From: Hydrogenophaga sp. SL48
GTDB lineage: Bacteria > Pseudomonadota > Gammaproteobacteria > Burkholderiales > Burkholderiaceae_C
Assembly: GCF_021729865.1 (NCBI RefSeq)
Contig: NZ_CP063400.1
Coordinates: 4,774,001-4,838,000, forward strand
Direction: 5' to 3'
DNA length: 64,000 bases
Below the pieces are notes generated by a model. The model was not told the DNA's origin. It made no database searches and saw only the letters and a program-made list of their open reading frames with translations. A program made the translations under genes and the position numbers. This document shows positions 1 through 8,510 of the stretch, one piece after another. Within the stretch, counting starts at the first letter, position 1. Each line of letters opens with the position of its first letter.

Positions 1-500
1 ACCGCCTTGGCCTGCGTCATGGTGATGTTGACGTGATGGCGGGTGTAGCTGCTGGTCTTGACGCGGATGCCGCGCTTCAGGCCCTCTTCACCCAGATAAG
101 CGCCCCAGGCCCAGGCAGCAACCATCAGGTGGATGGTGTTGCCCTTGGGGCTGACGCCCAGCTTCTTGTCGCCGATCCAGGTCAGCGGGCGGATGTAGCA
201 GCTCTCCAGCTTGTTTTCGCGCACCACGGCCTTCTGGGCTTCGTTCACTTCTTCCTTGGTGAACGGCAGCTTCATGCGCAGGATCTTGGCGCTGTTGAAC
301 AGGCGCTCGGTGTGTTCTTCCAGACGGAAGATCGCCGTGCCGCCCTGCGCGTTGTAGGCGCGCACGCCTTCAAAGGCGCCGCAGCCGTAGTGCAGCGTGT
401 GGGTCAGCACATGGATCTTGGCGTCGCGCCAGTCGACCATCTGGCCGTCCATCCAGATCTTGCCGTCGCGGTCGGACATCGAGGGAACTACGGGGCTCAT
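1..500 (-). CDS. ilvE: branched-chain amino acid aminotransferase, N-terminal part
   Basis: This gene runs off the left edge; about 166 N-terminal residues are visible. IlvE is a PLP-dependent (fold type IV) transaminase that makes the last step of leucine, isoleucine and valine synthesis reversible with 2-oxoglutarate. The visible part shows the family pattern: WMDG, then HTLHYGCGAFEGVRAY, the GGTAIFRLEEHTERLFNSAKIL stretch in pieces, and SCYIRPLTWIG. The chosen ATG has AAAGGA a few bases upstream. The next minus-strand gene ends 57 bp upstream, so they may be co-transcribed. The catalytic lysine lies outside the window. Confidence 0.93.
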   Translation of the reverse strand, partial: MSPVVPSMSDRDGKIWMDGQMVDWRDAKIHVLTHTLHYGCGAFEGVRAYNAQGGTAIFRLEEHTERLFNSAKILRMKLPFTKEEVNEAQKAVVRENKLESCYIRPLTWIGDKKLGVSPKGNTIHLMVAAWAWGAYLGEEGLKRGIRVKTSSYTRHHVNITMTQAKA

Positions 501-557
501 GCATGCGTCCTTTGAAATGGGAGGGCGGCCTCGGGGAGGGCCTGCCAACCCGCCATT

Positions 558-989
558 TTACGGCGCCGCGTCGACGGCTGGGTCTGCTGGCGCGGCTTCA
601 GCGCTCGGGCGCTGGAGGGACCATTCCCGCAGCCGCCCGCCACGGAAACTCGCCGTGACCGACGAGTCGCTGCCGTCGGTCCAGCGGAATTGTTCCGGCT
701 CTTCGCCTTCCGGCGTCAGGCGCTCGCCCAGCGAACGCGTCATCGCCAGCACGTGCATCAGCGTCACCCCAGGCTTGAGCTTGGCGTTGAGCATGACGGC
801 GCTGTCCACGTGGCCGATGGGCCGGCTCGACGCGCGTTTGAACACCGTCATCAGCCGCGTGACGTGCAGCAGCAGCCACATGACCAGACCACCGGTCACC
901 ACGGCCACGCCGGCCCAGCCGTATTTCTGGTGGGCCAGGACCAGCAGCGCGGCGCCGGCCAGCGGAATCACAAATCTCTGGAAGTTCAT
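558..989 (-). CDS. small membrane protein of unknown function
   Basis: This 143-residue protein begins MNFQRFVIPLAGAALLVL and has two hydrophobic segments near the N-terminus (about residues 6-20 and 25-42), followed by a soluble tail of about 100 residues. The tail has a stretch reading TDGSDSSVTASFRGGRLREW that suggests a small beta-rich domain. I do not recognise a named family. It lies 78 bp downstream of radA on the same strand and just upstream of ilvE, so it is probably an inner-membrane-anchored protein in a loose housekeeping operon. An in-frame start 45 bp further upstream exists; the shorter start is preferred because the membrane segment then opens the protein. Confidence 0.7.
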   Translation of the reverse strand: MNFQRFVIPLAGAALLVLAHQKYGWAGVAVVTGGLVMWLLLHVTRLMTVFKRASSRPIGHVDSAVMLNAKLKPGVTLMHVLAMTRSLGERLTPEGEEPEQFRWTDGSDSSVTASFRGGRLREWSLQRPSAEAAPADPAVDAAP

Positions 990-1067
990 GCCTTGAATTG
1001 TCGTGGCTGTCGGCGGGCGGGCTGTTGCGGACAACGCTTACCCGCTGCAGCCCAGCGCGGGGGCACT

Positions 1068-2444
1068 TCAGGCCAGGCTGCGGGCCAGCTCCATGGCCTC
1101 TTCGATGCGGTCGACGCCGTGGATGGTCAGGCCCTCGAAGGCCTTGTCGTTCTTTTTCGGCGCGTTGGCCTTGGGCACCACCGCGACGCTGAAGCCGAGC
1201 TTGGCCGCCTCTTTCAGCCGCTCCTGACCGCGCGGCGCGGGGCGCACTTCGCCGGCCAGGCCGACCTCGCCAAAGGCGATGAAGCCCTTGGGCAGCGCCT
1301 TGCCGCGCAGGCTGGAGGTGATGGCCAGCATCACGGCCAGGTCGGCCGCCGGCTCGCTGATTCGCACGCCGCCCACTGCGTTGACGAACACGTCCTGGTC
1401 CATGCAGGCCACGCCGGCGTGGCGGTGCAACACTGCCAGCAGCATGGCCAGGCGGTCGCGGTCCAGGCCGACCGACAGGCGTCGCGGCGACGGGCCGCCG
1501 CTGTCCACCAGCGCCTGGATTTCCACCAGCATCGGTCGCGTGCCTTCGAGCGTCACCATCACGCAGCTGCCCGGCACGGGCTCCGAGTGTTGCGACAGAA
1601 AGATCGCGCTCGGGTTGCTCACGCCCTTCAGGCCACGCTCGGTCATGGCGAACACGCCGATCTCGTTCACTGCGCCGAAGCGGTTCTTGATGGCGCGGAC
1701 CAGTCGGAAGCTGGAATGCGTGTCGCCCTCGAAATACAAGACCGTGTCCACCATGTGCTCCAGCACGCGCGGACCGGCGAGCGCGCCTTCCTTGGTCACG
1801 TGGCCCACCAAAACGATGGCCGTGCCGCTGGACTTGGCCGCGCGCGTCAGGTGGGCCGCACATTCGCGCACCTGCGCCACCGAGCCGGGCGCGCTGGTGA
1901 GCTGCTCGGAGTACACGGTCTGGATCGAGTCGATCACGGCGATGGCTGGCTTGGTGTGGTCCAGCGTGGCGAGGATCTTCTCCAGCTGGATCTCGGCCAG
2001 CACGCTGACCTGCGAGCCGTCCAGCCCGAGCCGGCGCGAGCGCAGCGCCACCTGGGCGCCGCTTTCTTCACCGGTCACGTACAGGGTTTTCTGGCCGGAG
2101 CGCTGCAGCGAGTCCAGCGCCTGCAAGAGCAGCGTGGACTTCCCGATGCCCGGGTCGCCACCGATCAGCACCACGCCGCCCTCCACGATGCCGCCGCCCA
2201 GCACGCGGTCCAGTTCGTCGTGGCCGGTGGGCGTGCGCTGCACGTCGGTGGCGTCGATGTCGGCGAGCGTCGTGACCTCGGCCGTCTTGGCCAGCGAGGC
2301 GAAGCGATTCTTCGCCTGAGCGGTGGATTCGGCCACTGATTCGATCAGTGTGTTCCAGGCGTTGCAGTGTGGGCACTTGCCCAGCCACTTGGGACTGTTG
2401 CCGCCGCATTCGTTGCAGGTGTATTGGGTTTTTTCTTTGGCCAT
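1068..2444 (-). CDS. radA: DNA repair protein RadA
   Basis: RadA is a RecA-like, DnaB-type ATPase that processes recombination intermediates and branch migration in the cytoplasm. The 458-residue product has the full family layout. A four-cysteine zinc finger (C10, C13, C24, C27) opens the protein. The Walker A motif GDPGIGKST is at about 96-104. The RadA-specific KNRFG motif is at about 253-257. A C-terminal Lon-protease-like domain follows. The start is fixed by the zinc finger (MAKEKTQYTCNECGG); the same frame stays open far upstream but that part is not RadA-like. It is divergent from the J-like gene with a 64-bp gap. Confidence 0.97.
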   Translation of the reverse strand: MAKEKTQYTCNECGGNSPKWLGKCPHCNAWNTLIESVAESTAQAKNRFASLAKTAEVTTLADIDATDVQRTPTGHDELDRVLGGGIVEGGVVLIGGDPGIGKSTLLLQALDSLQRSGQKTLYVTGEESGAQVALRSRRLGLDGSQVSVLAEIQLEKILATLDHTKPAIAVIDSIQTVYSEQLTSAPGSVAQVRECAAHLTRAAKSSGTAIVLVGHVTKEGALAGPRVLEHMVDTVLYFEGDTHSSFRLVRAIKNRFGAVNEIGVFAMTERGLKGVSNPSAIFLSQHSEPVPGSCVMVTLEGTRPMLVEIQALVDSGGPSPRRLSVGLDRDRLAMLLAVLHRHAGVACMDQDVFVNAVGGVRISEPAADLAVMLAITSSLRGKALPKGFIAFGEVGLAGEVRPAPRGQERLKEAAKLGFSVAVVPKANAPKKNDKAFEGLTIHGVDRIEEAMELARSLA

Positions 2445-2508
2445 GTGGCACGCAATATAGTCGAGTCCCGCCGCGCTCCCGGCCTGGCCTGCCTCCTCTG
2501 GACCCCCT

Positions 2509-3648
2509 TTGTCAGCACCCCACGACCCCCGTTTGCCGCTCGCCGCCGCTTTGCGTGTGCTGCAGGCGGGTGAGCTTCCGCCGTCACCCGCCGTGCGGGC
2601 GTTCAACCTGCAGCTGACCCGCGTCGACAAGCTCAAGGCGCAGCTCGCCGAGCTGGACGCGCTGGCGCAGTCGCACCGGGTCGAGCTGCACCGCTGGGTC
2701 GCGCCCCTGCAGCAGCGCCAGCGTGAGCACATGCGCGAGCTGGCCCTGGGCCTGGCCGAACACCTGCAGGGCAAGGCGCTGAGCCGCTTGCAGCAGGAGA
2801 CCGCGACCGAAACCCTGTGCCGGCTGGCGCAGACCCTGGCCGAAGAGGGCGACACGGCGATGGCCACGCTGCACGACCGGCACAGCCGCCAGACCCTGGC
2901 GCAGAAAAAGCAGGCCGCGGCCGATGCCCTGCGGGCGCGGCTGGAAGACGTGTTGGGCGAACCGCTGGACGCTGCGGGCGACGACGCGTCGATGGAGGAA
3001 CTGTTGCGTGCTGGCATGGCGCGGCTGCGCGAATCGCAGGACGAGGAGCAGGCGCGCCGCCAGGCCAAGCTGAAAGCCCGCAAGGCCCGGCAGAAACCGG
3101 GCACCGAGCAGGTCAAGGCCCAGGCGCAGCAGACCGACGCCGACACCCAGCTGCGCACGCTGTTCCGCCAACTGGCCAGCGCCTTGCACCCCGACCGCGA
3201 ACCCGATCCCCAGGAGCGCCTGCGCAAGACCGCGCTCATGAGCGAGGCCAACGCGGCGTATGGCCGCAAGGACCTGGTGACGCTGATGCAGATTCAGCTG
3301 CGCGCCGAGCTGGCCGACCCGGCGGCGGTGTCGCGCATGGCCGATCACAAGCTGGCCGCGCTGACCCTGTTGCTCAAGCAGCAGGTGGCCGATCTGGAGC
3401 GCGAGCGCGCCGCGCGCCAGCAGCGCCTGGCGGGCGAATTTGACCTGCCACCGGGCCAGGCCACCAACCCCAACACCCTCAAGCAGCACCTGCTGGCGCA
3501 GGTGGACGCGCTGGAATCGGCGGTGGCGCAACTGGAGCGCGACCTGGAGCAGGTGCGGGAGCCCGCCGCGCTCAAACGCTGGCTGAACCAGCAGCGCGAA
3601 GTCCCGCGCCGTGTCCGCGCGGACCGGGACCTCGACGACTACTTTTAG
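2509..3648 (+). CDS. J-like coiled-coil protein of unknown function
   Basis: This 379-residue protein starts at a TTG. It is rich in charged and alanine residues and should be largely helical or coiled-coil (about 30-210 and 265-360). Near residues 213-255 sits a segment resembling a J-domain core, with helix II, an HPD tripeptide (227-229) and a following helix ending SEANAAYGRKDL. The HPD loop is what lets J proteins stimulate DnaK, so a co-chaperone or polymerisation role is possible but unproven. The N-terminus is uncertain because TTG starts are rare. The gene overlaps the end of the convergent small gene by 4 bp. Confidence 0.72.
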   Translation: MSAPHDPRLPLAAALRVLQAGELPPSPAVRAFNLQLTRVDKLKAQLAELDALAQSHRVELHRWVAPLQQRQREHMRELALGLAEHLQGKALSRLQQETATETLCRLAQTLAEEGDTAMATLHDRHSRQTLAQKKQAAADALRARLEDVLGEPLDAAGDDASMEELLRAGMARLRESQDEEQARRQAKLKARKARQKPGTEQVKAQAQQTDADTQLRTLFRQLASALHPDREPDPQERLRKTALMSEANAAYGRKDLVTLMQIQLRAELADPAAVSRMADHKLAALTLLLKQQVADLERERAARQQRLAGEFDLPPGQATNPNTLKQHLLAQVDALESAVAQLERDLEQVREPAALKRWLNQQREVPRRVRADRDLDDYF

Positions 3649-3947
3649 CCCGACGCCGCCGGGTGGCGGTAGCGCCGCGTCACCTCGGCGATCTCCACCG
3701 AGTAGCTGGCGTACCAGCGTTCGCGCCCCAGCTTCTGTGCGGCCAGGTGGTCGGTGTGCTGTTTCCAGGCACGGATGCTGGCTTCGTCGGGCCAGTACGA
3801 CAGCGCGATTTCCTGCTCACCTTCGGTCACGGCGGTGAAGTCGAGGCAGCCGAACTGGGTCAGTGCCAGCTCGCGCATCTGCGCGGCCATGGCGCTGTAC
3901 TCGGCGTCGAGGGCGCGGGCTTTCGCACGGAAGATCACGACAAACAT
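3645..3947 (-). CDS. antibiotic biosynthesis monooxygenase (ABM) fold protein
   Basis: This 100-residue protein begins MFVVIFRAKARALD and has the ferredoxin-like alpha/beta pattern of the ABM/dimeric barrel family, including LALTQFGCLDF and EIALSYWPDEASIRAWKQH. Members are small cofactor-free oxygenases, heme-degrading enzymes or enzymes of unknown role. The substrate cannot be read from the sequence. It overlaps the start of the neighbouring sense... flavin oxidoreductase gene's 3' end by 13 bp on the same strand, so the two are translationally linked. Confidence 0.8.
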   Translation of the reverse strand: MFVVIFRAKARALDAEYSAMAAQMRELALTQFGCLDFTAVTEGEQEIALSYWPDEASIRAWKQHTDHLAAQKLGRERWYASYSVEIAEVTRRYRHPAASG

Positions 3948-4987
3948 AGGAATCCTTGTGCGAGCAGGTGGGTGAGTTCGGCCGCCGGCAGCGCCTGGCA
4001 GCCGCTGGCGTTCTGGCCCGACCACAGCGGCGAGAAGTCGCCGCTGCCCAGCGCCTCGAAGTGCGCGCGCAGTGGGGCGATGGCGGCGGTGGCGAGCGGG
4101 AAGGCCGGCGGGGCCAGACTCATGGGGCCGAGTTCACGCATCACGCGGTTGACGATGCCGCGCGCCGGCCGGCCGGTGAACAGGTTGGTGAGCGCCGTGT
4201 GGTGCGCGGCGTCGCTCTGCAGGGCGGCGCGGTGCAGGGCGCTGGTGGTGGTCTCCGGGCAGCACAGGTAGGCCGTGCCCACCTGCACGCCGGCCGCGCC
4301 GAGTGCCATGGCCGCCGCCACACCCGCCGCATCGGCGATGCCGCCGGCCGCGATCACGGGCACGTCCACGGCGGCCACGATCTGCGGCAGCAGGGCGAAT
4401 GTACCGACCTGGGTCGTCAGGTCGTCGGTCAGGAACATGCCCCGGTGGCCACCCGCTTCGACACCCTGCGCGATCACCGCGTCCACGCCGTGGGCCACCA
4501 GCCAGCGCGCTTCTTCGACCGTCGTCGCCGACGACAGCACCACGCTGCCCCAGCCCTTCACCCGCGCCAGCAGGTCGGGCGCGGGCAGGCCGAAGTGGAA
4601 GCTCATCACCGGCGGGCGGAAAGGCTCGACCGCATCGGCCGCGGCGTGGCTGAACGGCACGCGGCCCGCGCCCGTGGGCACCGTGCCGATGTCAAGCCCG
4701 GCCTCGGCGTAGAAGGGCGCCAGCGCCTCGCGCCAGCGCGCCTCGCGGGCCGCATCGGGCACAGGGGGCGTGTGGCAGAAGAAGTTGAGGTTCCAGGGGT
4801 GGGCCGTGCCGTGGCTGAGCGATGTCAGTTCGACCTGCAGCGCCTCGGGCGTGAGCATCGCGCAGGGCAGCGAACCGAGGCCCCCCGCGTTGCAGACGGC
4901 CACGGCCAACGCCGCGCCTTGCACGCCCGCCATCGGGGCCTGGATCAACGGAAGTTCGGTGCCCAGCAGGGCGAGCAGGGGGTTCAT
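3935..4987 (-). CDS. NAD(P)H-dependent flavin oxidoreductase / nitronate monooxygenase family
   Basis: The 350-residue product belongs to the FMN-binding TIM-barrel family that includes nitronate monooxygenase (2-nitropropane dioxygenase) and enoyl reductase-like enzymes. Landmarks are PLIQAPMAGV at the N-terminus, CNAGGLGSLP, the GVEAGGHRG phosphate-binding motif near the middle and PVIAAGGIADAAGV in the second half. Whether it oxidises nitronates or another substrate is not decidable here. It is transcribed divergently from hpaR across 106 bp and is followed by the ABM-fold gene with overlap. The start MNPLLALLG is preferred over an upstream in-frame ATG. Confidence 0.88.
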   Translation of the reverse strand: MNPLLALLGTELPLIQAPMAGVQGAALAVAVCNAGGLGSLPCAMLTPEALQVELTSLSHGTAHPWNLNFFCHTPPVPDAAREARWREALAPFYAEAGLDIGTVPTGAGRVPFSHAAADAVEPFRPPVMSFHFGLPAPDLLARVKGWGSVVLSSATTVEEARWLVAHGVDAVIAQGVEAGGHRGMFLTDDLTTQVGTFALLPQIVAAVDVPVIAAGGIADAAGVAAAMALGAAGVQVGTAYLCCPETTTSALHRAALQSDAAHHTALTNLFTGRPARGIVNRVMRELGPMSLAPPAFPLATAAIAPLRAHFEALGSGDFSPLWSGQNASGCQALPAAELTHLLAQGFLCLS

Positions 4988-5075
4988 GGTCCGGCATTGT
5001 CCACCTGGCGGCCGGGGTCCTGTCAAACCCCGCTGGAAGTCGGGTTAACCCCGATTTGGGTCCATCCACAAAATC

Positions 5076-5091
5076 ATTTAACATATTAAAT
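5076..5091. promoter_or_regulatory. candidate HpaR operator overlapping the hpaR start
   Basis: A perfect inverted repeat, ATTTAA-CATA-TTAAAT, lies in the AT-rich divergent spacer between the flavin oxidoreductase gene and hpaR and ends 2 bp before the hpaR ATG. MarR-type regulators bind such dyads, so it is a likely autoregulatory operator for the hpa genes. This is inferred from position and symmetry only. Confidence 0.55.
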
Positions 5092-5093
5092 AA

Positions 5094-5579
5094 ATGAGCG
5101 ACGCACAACCTTCTTTCGTCCACCGCAACCTGCCCCGCCTGCTGCTCGAAGCGCGCGAGGCGGTGATGTTGCACACCCGGCCCAGCCTGCGCGAGCACGG
5201 CCTGTCGGACCAGCAGTGGCGCGTGCTGCGCGTGCTGGGCGAACACGCGGGCGACCCCGCCGGCGTCGAGACCGGTCGCGTGGCGCGCGAAGCCCTGCTG
5301 CTCGGCCCCAGCCTCACCGGCGTGCTCACGCGCATGGAGCGCGATGGGCTGATCAGCCGCGCGCGCTGCCCGCAGGACGCGCGCCGCACCGTGGTGCGCG
5401 CCACCCGCGCGGGCCTGAAGCTGGTGGCCACGCTGTCAGAGACCATCGAGGCGCACTACGCGTGGATGGAAGCGCAACTGGGCAAGGCGCAGCTGGCGAA
5501 GCTCTACACGCTGCTCGACCAGGTGATCGCGCTGGAGGCGCCGGTGAGCGATGAACTGCCCGAGGAAGAGAACCCATGA
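5094..5579 (+). CDS. hpaR: homoprotocatechuate operon regulator HpaR (MarR family)
   Basis: HpaR is the MarR-type repressor of the homoprotocatechuate (3,4-dihydroxyphenylacetate) meta pathway. The 161-residue protein has the winged-helix core: LSDQQWRVLRVLGEH, LLGPSLTGVLTRMERDGLISR (recognition helix) and the wing CPQDARRTVVRATRAG. The start ATG immediately follows an AT-rich dyad and has no visible Shine-Dalgarno, so the mRNA may be leaderless or the true start may be slightly downstream. Its stop overlaps the hpaG1 start by 4 bp (ATGA), placing the regulator as the first gene of the operon it controls. Confidence 0.9.
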   Translation: MSDAQPSFVHRNLPRLLLEAREAVMLHTRPSLREHGLSDQQWRVLRVLGEHAGDPAGVETGRVAREALLLGPSLTGVLTRMERDGLISRARCPQDARRTVVRATRAGLKLVATLSETIEAHYAWMEAQLGKAQLAKLYTLLDQVIALEAPVSDELPEEENP

Positions 5580-6232
5580 ACCCACCTCCCTACATCCCCT
5601 GCGGCACGGTCTACGGCACCCTGCTGAACTTCCGGCGCGAACACGCGCTGTGGGCGCCGCGCATGCACGAGGCGCCCTACAAGGCGCCGCCGCAGGCGCC
5701 GGTGCTCTACATCAAGACCGCCAACACCTTCACGCGTTGCGGCCACGCCATCGCGCTGCCCACGGGGGTGGACGAGGTCGAGGTCAGCGCCTCGCTCGGC
5801 CTGGTGGCGGGTGAGGGCGGTGCGGTGGCGGGCTGCGTGCTGCTGGCCGACGTGGCGATTCCGCACACGAGTTACTACCGGCCGCCGGTGAAGTACCGCA
5901 ACGTGGACGGTTTCCTCGGCGTGGGCGACGTGGTGCGGCCGGTTGCCGAGCTGGACGGATGGAGTGGCCTGTCTGCGCTGACGCTGGAACTGCGGGTCGA
6001 CGGCGTGATGCGCCAGCGCGTGCCCTTGCAGGACATGCTGCGCGACGCCGCCGCGCTGTGGGCCGACGTCAACGCCTTCCAGTCCATGCGGCCGGGCGAC
6101 GTGCTGATGGTCGGCACCGACTGCCTGGACGACGGCTCGCGGCCGCGCGCGCGGGCGGGCGACTCTGTGGAGGTCACCGCCGTCGGGTTGAGTCCGCTCA
6201 CCAACCATTTTGTGCAGGAGGTGACGGCATGA
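5576..6232 (+). CDS. hpaG1: HpaG N-terminal-type subunit (HHDD isomerase / OPET decarboxylase)
   Basis: In E. coli HpaG is a fused two-domain enzyme that decarboxylates 5-oxopent-3-ene-1,2,5-tricarboxylate and isomerises the product to 2-oxo-hept-3-ene-1,7-dioate. Here the halves are separate genes. This 218-residue protein is the N-terminal half, of the fumarylacetoacetate hydrolase fold. It starts with YIPCGTVYGTLLNFRRE and ends with the FAH-type GDVLMVGTDCLDDGSRPRARAGD. The equivalent of a canonical metal-binding ExE is not as clear as in hpaG2. Four-base ATGA overlaps join it to hpaR and hpaG2. Confidence 0.87.
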   Translation: MNPPPYIPCGTVYGTLLNFRREHALWAPRMHEAPYKAPPQAPVLYIKTANTFTRCGHAIALPTGVDEVEVSASLGLVAGEGGAVAGCVLLADVAIPHTSYYRPPVKYRNVDGFLGVGDVVRPVAELDGWSGLSALTLELRVDGVMRQRVPLQDMLRDAAALWADVNAFQSMRPGDVLMVGTDCLDDGSRPRARAGDSVEVTAVGLSPLTNHFVQEVTA

Positions 6233-7002
6233 AAAGAGCCCGCATCGCCTGGGCCGGCGCGGTCCACGACGCCATCGAAGCCGATGGCCAGCTCGAACTG
6301 CTCACGCCCGCATTCAAGGGCCGCCGCGTCAAGTTTGACGAGGTGGTCTGGTTGCCGCCGCTGGCCCCCGTGACGCGCGCCCGCACCGTGCTCGCGCTCG
6401 GCCTGAACTACGCCGACCATGCGAAAGAACTCGCGTTCAAGGCGCCCGAAGAGCCGCTGGCCTTTGTGAAGGGCGAGGCTTCATTGATTGGTCACCGCGC
6501 CTTTACCGTGCGACCGGACAACGTGAAGTTCATGCACTACGAATGTGAACTTGCGGTGGTGATTGGCAAGCCGGCGAAGCGTGTGAAAAAGGCCGACGCG
6601 CTCGGGTACGTCGCCGGCTACACGGTGGCCAACGACTACGCGATTCGCGACTACCTGGAAAACTGGTACCGGCCCAACCTCAAGGTCAAGAACCGCGACA
6701 CCTGCACGCCGCTAGGCCCCTGGCTGGTCGATGCCGCCGACATCCCCGATCCGATGAACCTCGCGCTGAGCACCACCGTGAACGGAAAGGTCACGCAGCA
6801 GGGCAGCACCAAAGACATGATCTTCGACGTGCCCACGCTGATCGAATACTTCAGCGGCTTCATGACCCTGATGCCCGGCGACCTCATCCTCACCGGCACG
6901 CCCGACGGCGTGGTCGACTGCCAGCCCGGCGACGTGATCGTCACCGAGATCGAGGGCATCGGCTCGCTCATCAACACGATCACTTCCGAAAGCAAGGCAT
7001 GA
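6229..7002 (+). CDS. hpaG2: HpaG C-terminal-type subunit (FAH-fold isomerase/decarboxylase)
   Basis: This is the second half of the split HpaG, 257 residues, with a complete fumarylacetoacetate hydrolase-fold catalytic domain. Visible landmarks are LGLNYADHA, the metal-ligand stretch MHYECELAVVIGK, GYTVANDYAIRDY, and the C-terminal LMPGDLILTGTPDGV. It acts with HpaG1 in the decarboxylation/isomerisation step between HpaE and HpaH. ATGA overlaps connect it to hpaG1 upstream and hpaE downstream, a strong sign of one transcript with coupled translation. Confidence 0.92.
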   Translation: MKRARIAWAGAVHDAIEADGQLELLTPAFKGRRVKFDEVVWLPPLAPVTRARTVLALGLNYADHAKELAFKAPEEPLAFVKGEASLIGHRAFTVRPDNVKFMHYECELAVVIGKPAKRVKKADALGYVAGYTVANDYAIRDYLENWYRPNLKVKNRDTCTPLGPWLVDAADIPDPMNLALSTTVNGKVTQQGSTKDMIFDVPTLIEYFSGFMTLMPGDLILTGTPDGVVDCQPGDVIVTEIEGIGSLINTITSESKA

Positions 7003-8471
7003 CCCGCATCAACCACCTCATCAACGGCAAAACCGTCGCCGGCACCGACTACTTCGAAACGATCAACCCCGCCACGCAAGGCGTGCTGGCCGAAGTGGCT
7101 TCGGGCACCGGGGCCGACGTCAACGCGGCGGTGCAGGCGGCCAAGGACGCCTTCCCGGCTTGGGCCGGCCTGCCGGCCACCGAGCGCGCGAAGAAGATCC
7201 GCGCACTCGGCGAGCTGATCGCGAAACACGTGCCTGAGATCGCGCAGACCGAGACCGACGACACCGGCCAGGTGATCGCGCAGACCGGCAAGCAGCTGAT
7301 CCCGCGCGCGGCGGACAACTTCAGCTACTTCGCCGAGATGTGCACCCGTGTCGACGGCCACACCTACCCCACGCCCACGCACCTGAACTACACGCTGTTC
7401 CACCCGGTGGGCGTGTGCGCGCTGATCAGCCCGTGGAACGTGCCCTTCATGACCGCGACGTGGAAGGTCGCGCCCGCGCTGGCCTTCGGCAACACGGCGG
7501 TGCTGAAGATGAGCGAACTCTCCCCCATGACCGCCGCGCGCCTGGGCGAGCTGGCACTGGAAGCCGGCATCCCGGCCGGCGTGCTGAACGTGGTGCACGG
7601 CTTCGGCAAGGAAGCGGGCGAGCCGCTGTGTGCGCACCCCGACGTGCGCGCGATTTCCTTCACCGGCTCCACGGCCACGGGCAACCGCATCGTGAAGACG
7701 GCGGGCCTGAAGAAGTTCAGCATGGAGTTGGGCGGCAAGAGCCCGTTCGTCATCTTCGACGACGCCGACCTGGACCGCGCGCTCGACGCCGCGATCTTCA
7801 TGATCTTCAGCAACAACGGCGAGCGCTGCACCGCCGGCTCGCGCATCCTGGTGCAGCAGAGCATCTACGCCGACTTCGCCGCGAAATTCACCGAGCGCGC
7901 CAAGCGCATCGTGGTGGGCGACCCGCTGGACGAGAAGACGACCATCGGCCCGATGATCAGCCAGGGCCACCTGGCCAAGGTGCGCAGCTACATCGAGCTG
8001 GGGCCGAAGGAGGGCGCGACGATGCTGTGTGGCGGTCTGGACCGGCCGAGCTATGCGGCCGAGCTGCCGGCGCATGTGCAGGCCGGCAACTACGTGTGGC
8101 CGACCGTGTTCGCCGACGTGGACAACCGCATGAAGATCGCGCAGGACGAGATCTTTGGTCCGGTGGCCTGCCTGATCCCGTTCAAGGACGAGGCCGATGC
8201 GATCCGCATCGCGAACGACATCGCCTACGGTCTGTCGAGCTATGTGTGGACCGAGAACATCGGCAAGGCGCACCGGGTGGCGGCCGCCGTGGAAGCGGGC
8301 ATGTGTTTCGTGAACTCGCAGAACGTGCGGGATCTGCGGCAGCCGTTTGGTGGCACCAAGGCGTCGGGCACGGGGCGCGAGGGCGGGACCTGGAGTTACG
8401 AGGTGTTCCTGGAGCCCAAGAACGTCGCTGTCTCTCTGGGTTCTCACCACATTCCGCATTGGGGGGTGTGA
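6999..8471 (+). CDS. hpaE: 5-carboxymethyl-2-hydroxymuconate semialdehyde dehydrogenase
   Basis: HpaE oxidises the ring-cleavage product of homoprotocatechuate to 5-carboxymethyl-2-hydroxymuconate with NAD. The 490-residue protein is a complete aldehyde dehydrogenase. The general base E243 lies in MELGGKSP and the nucleophile C277 in NNGERCTAGS, spaced 34 residues apart as in the family. The SPWNVPFM and FTGSTATG nucleotide-binding segments are present. The start overlaps hpaG2 by 4 bp. A 357-bp palindrome-rich gap separates it from hpaD. Confidence 0.96.
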   Translation: MTRINHLINGKTVAGTDYFETINPATQGVLAEVASGTGADVNAAVQAAKDAFPAWAGLPATERAKKIRALGELIAKHVPEIAQTETDDTGQVIAQTGKQLIPRAADNFSYFAEMCTRVDGHTYPTPTHLNYTLFHPVGVCALISPWNVPFMTATWKVAPALAFGNTAVLKMSELSPMTAARLGELALEAGIPAGVLNVVHGFGKEAGEPLCAHPDVRAISFTGSTATGNRIVKTAGLKKFSMELGGKSPFVIFDDADLDRALDAAIFMIFSNNGERCTAGSRILVQQSIYADFAAKFTERAKRIVVGDPLDEKTTIGPMISQGHLAKVRSYIELGPKEGATMLCGGLDRPSYAAELPAHVQAGNYVWPTVFADVDNRMKIAQDEIFGPVACLIPFKDEADAIRIANDIAYGLSSYVWTENIGKAHRVAAAVEAGMCFVNSQNVRDLRQPFGGTKASGTGREGGTWSYEVFLEPKNVAVSLGSHHIPHWGV

Positions 8472-8510
8472 TTTGTTCGCCTCTGCTGTTTCACGCAGCT
8501 GCCTGGGCGG

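Noticed and set aside
1068..3269. RadA frame extended far upstream to 733 codons
   Set aside because: The extra N-terminal part is serine/arginine/cysteine-rich antisense to the J-like gene; RadA begins with its zinc finger at 2444.
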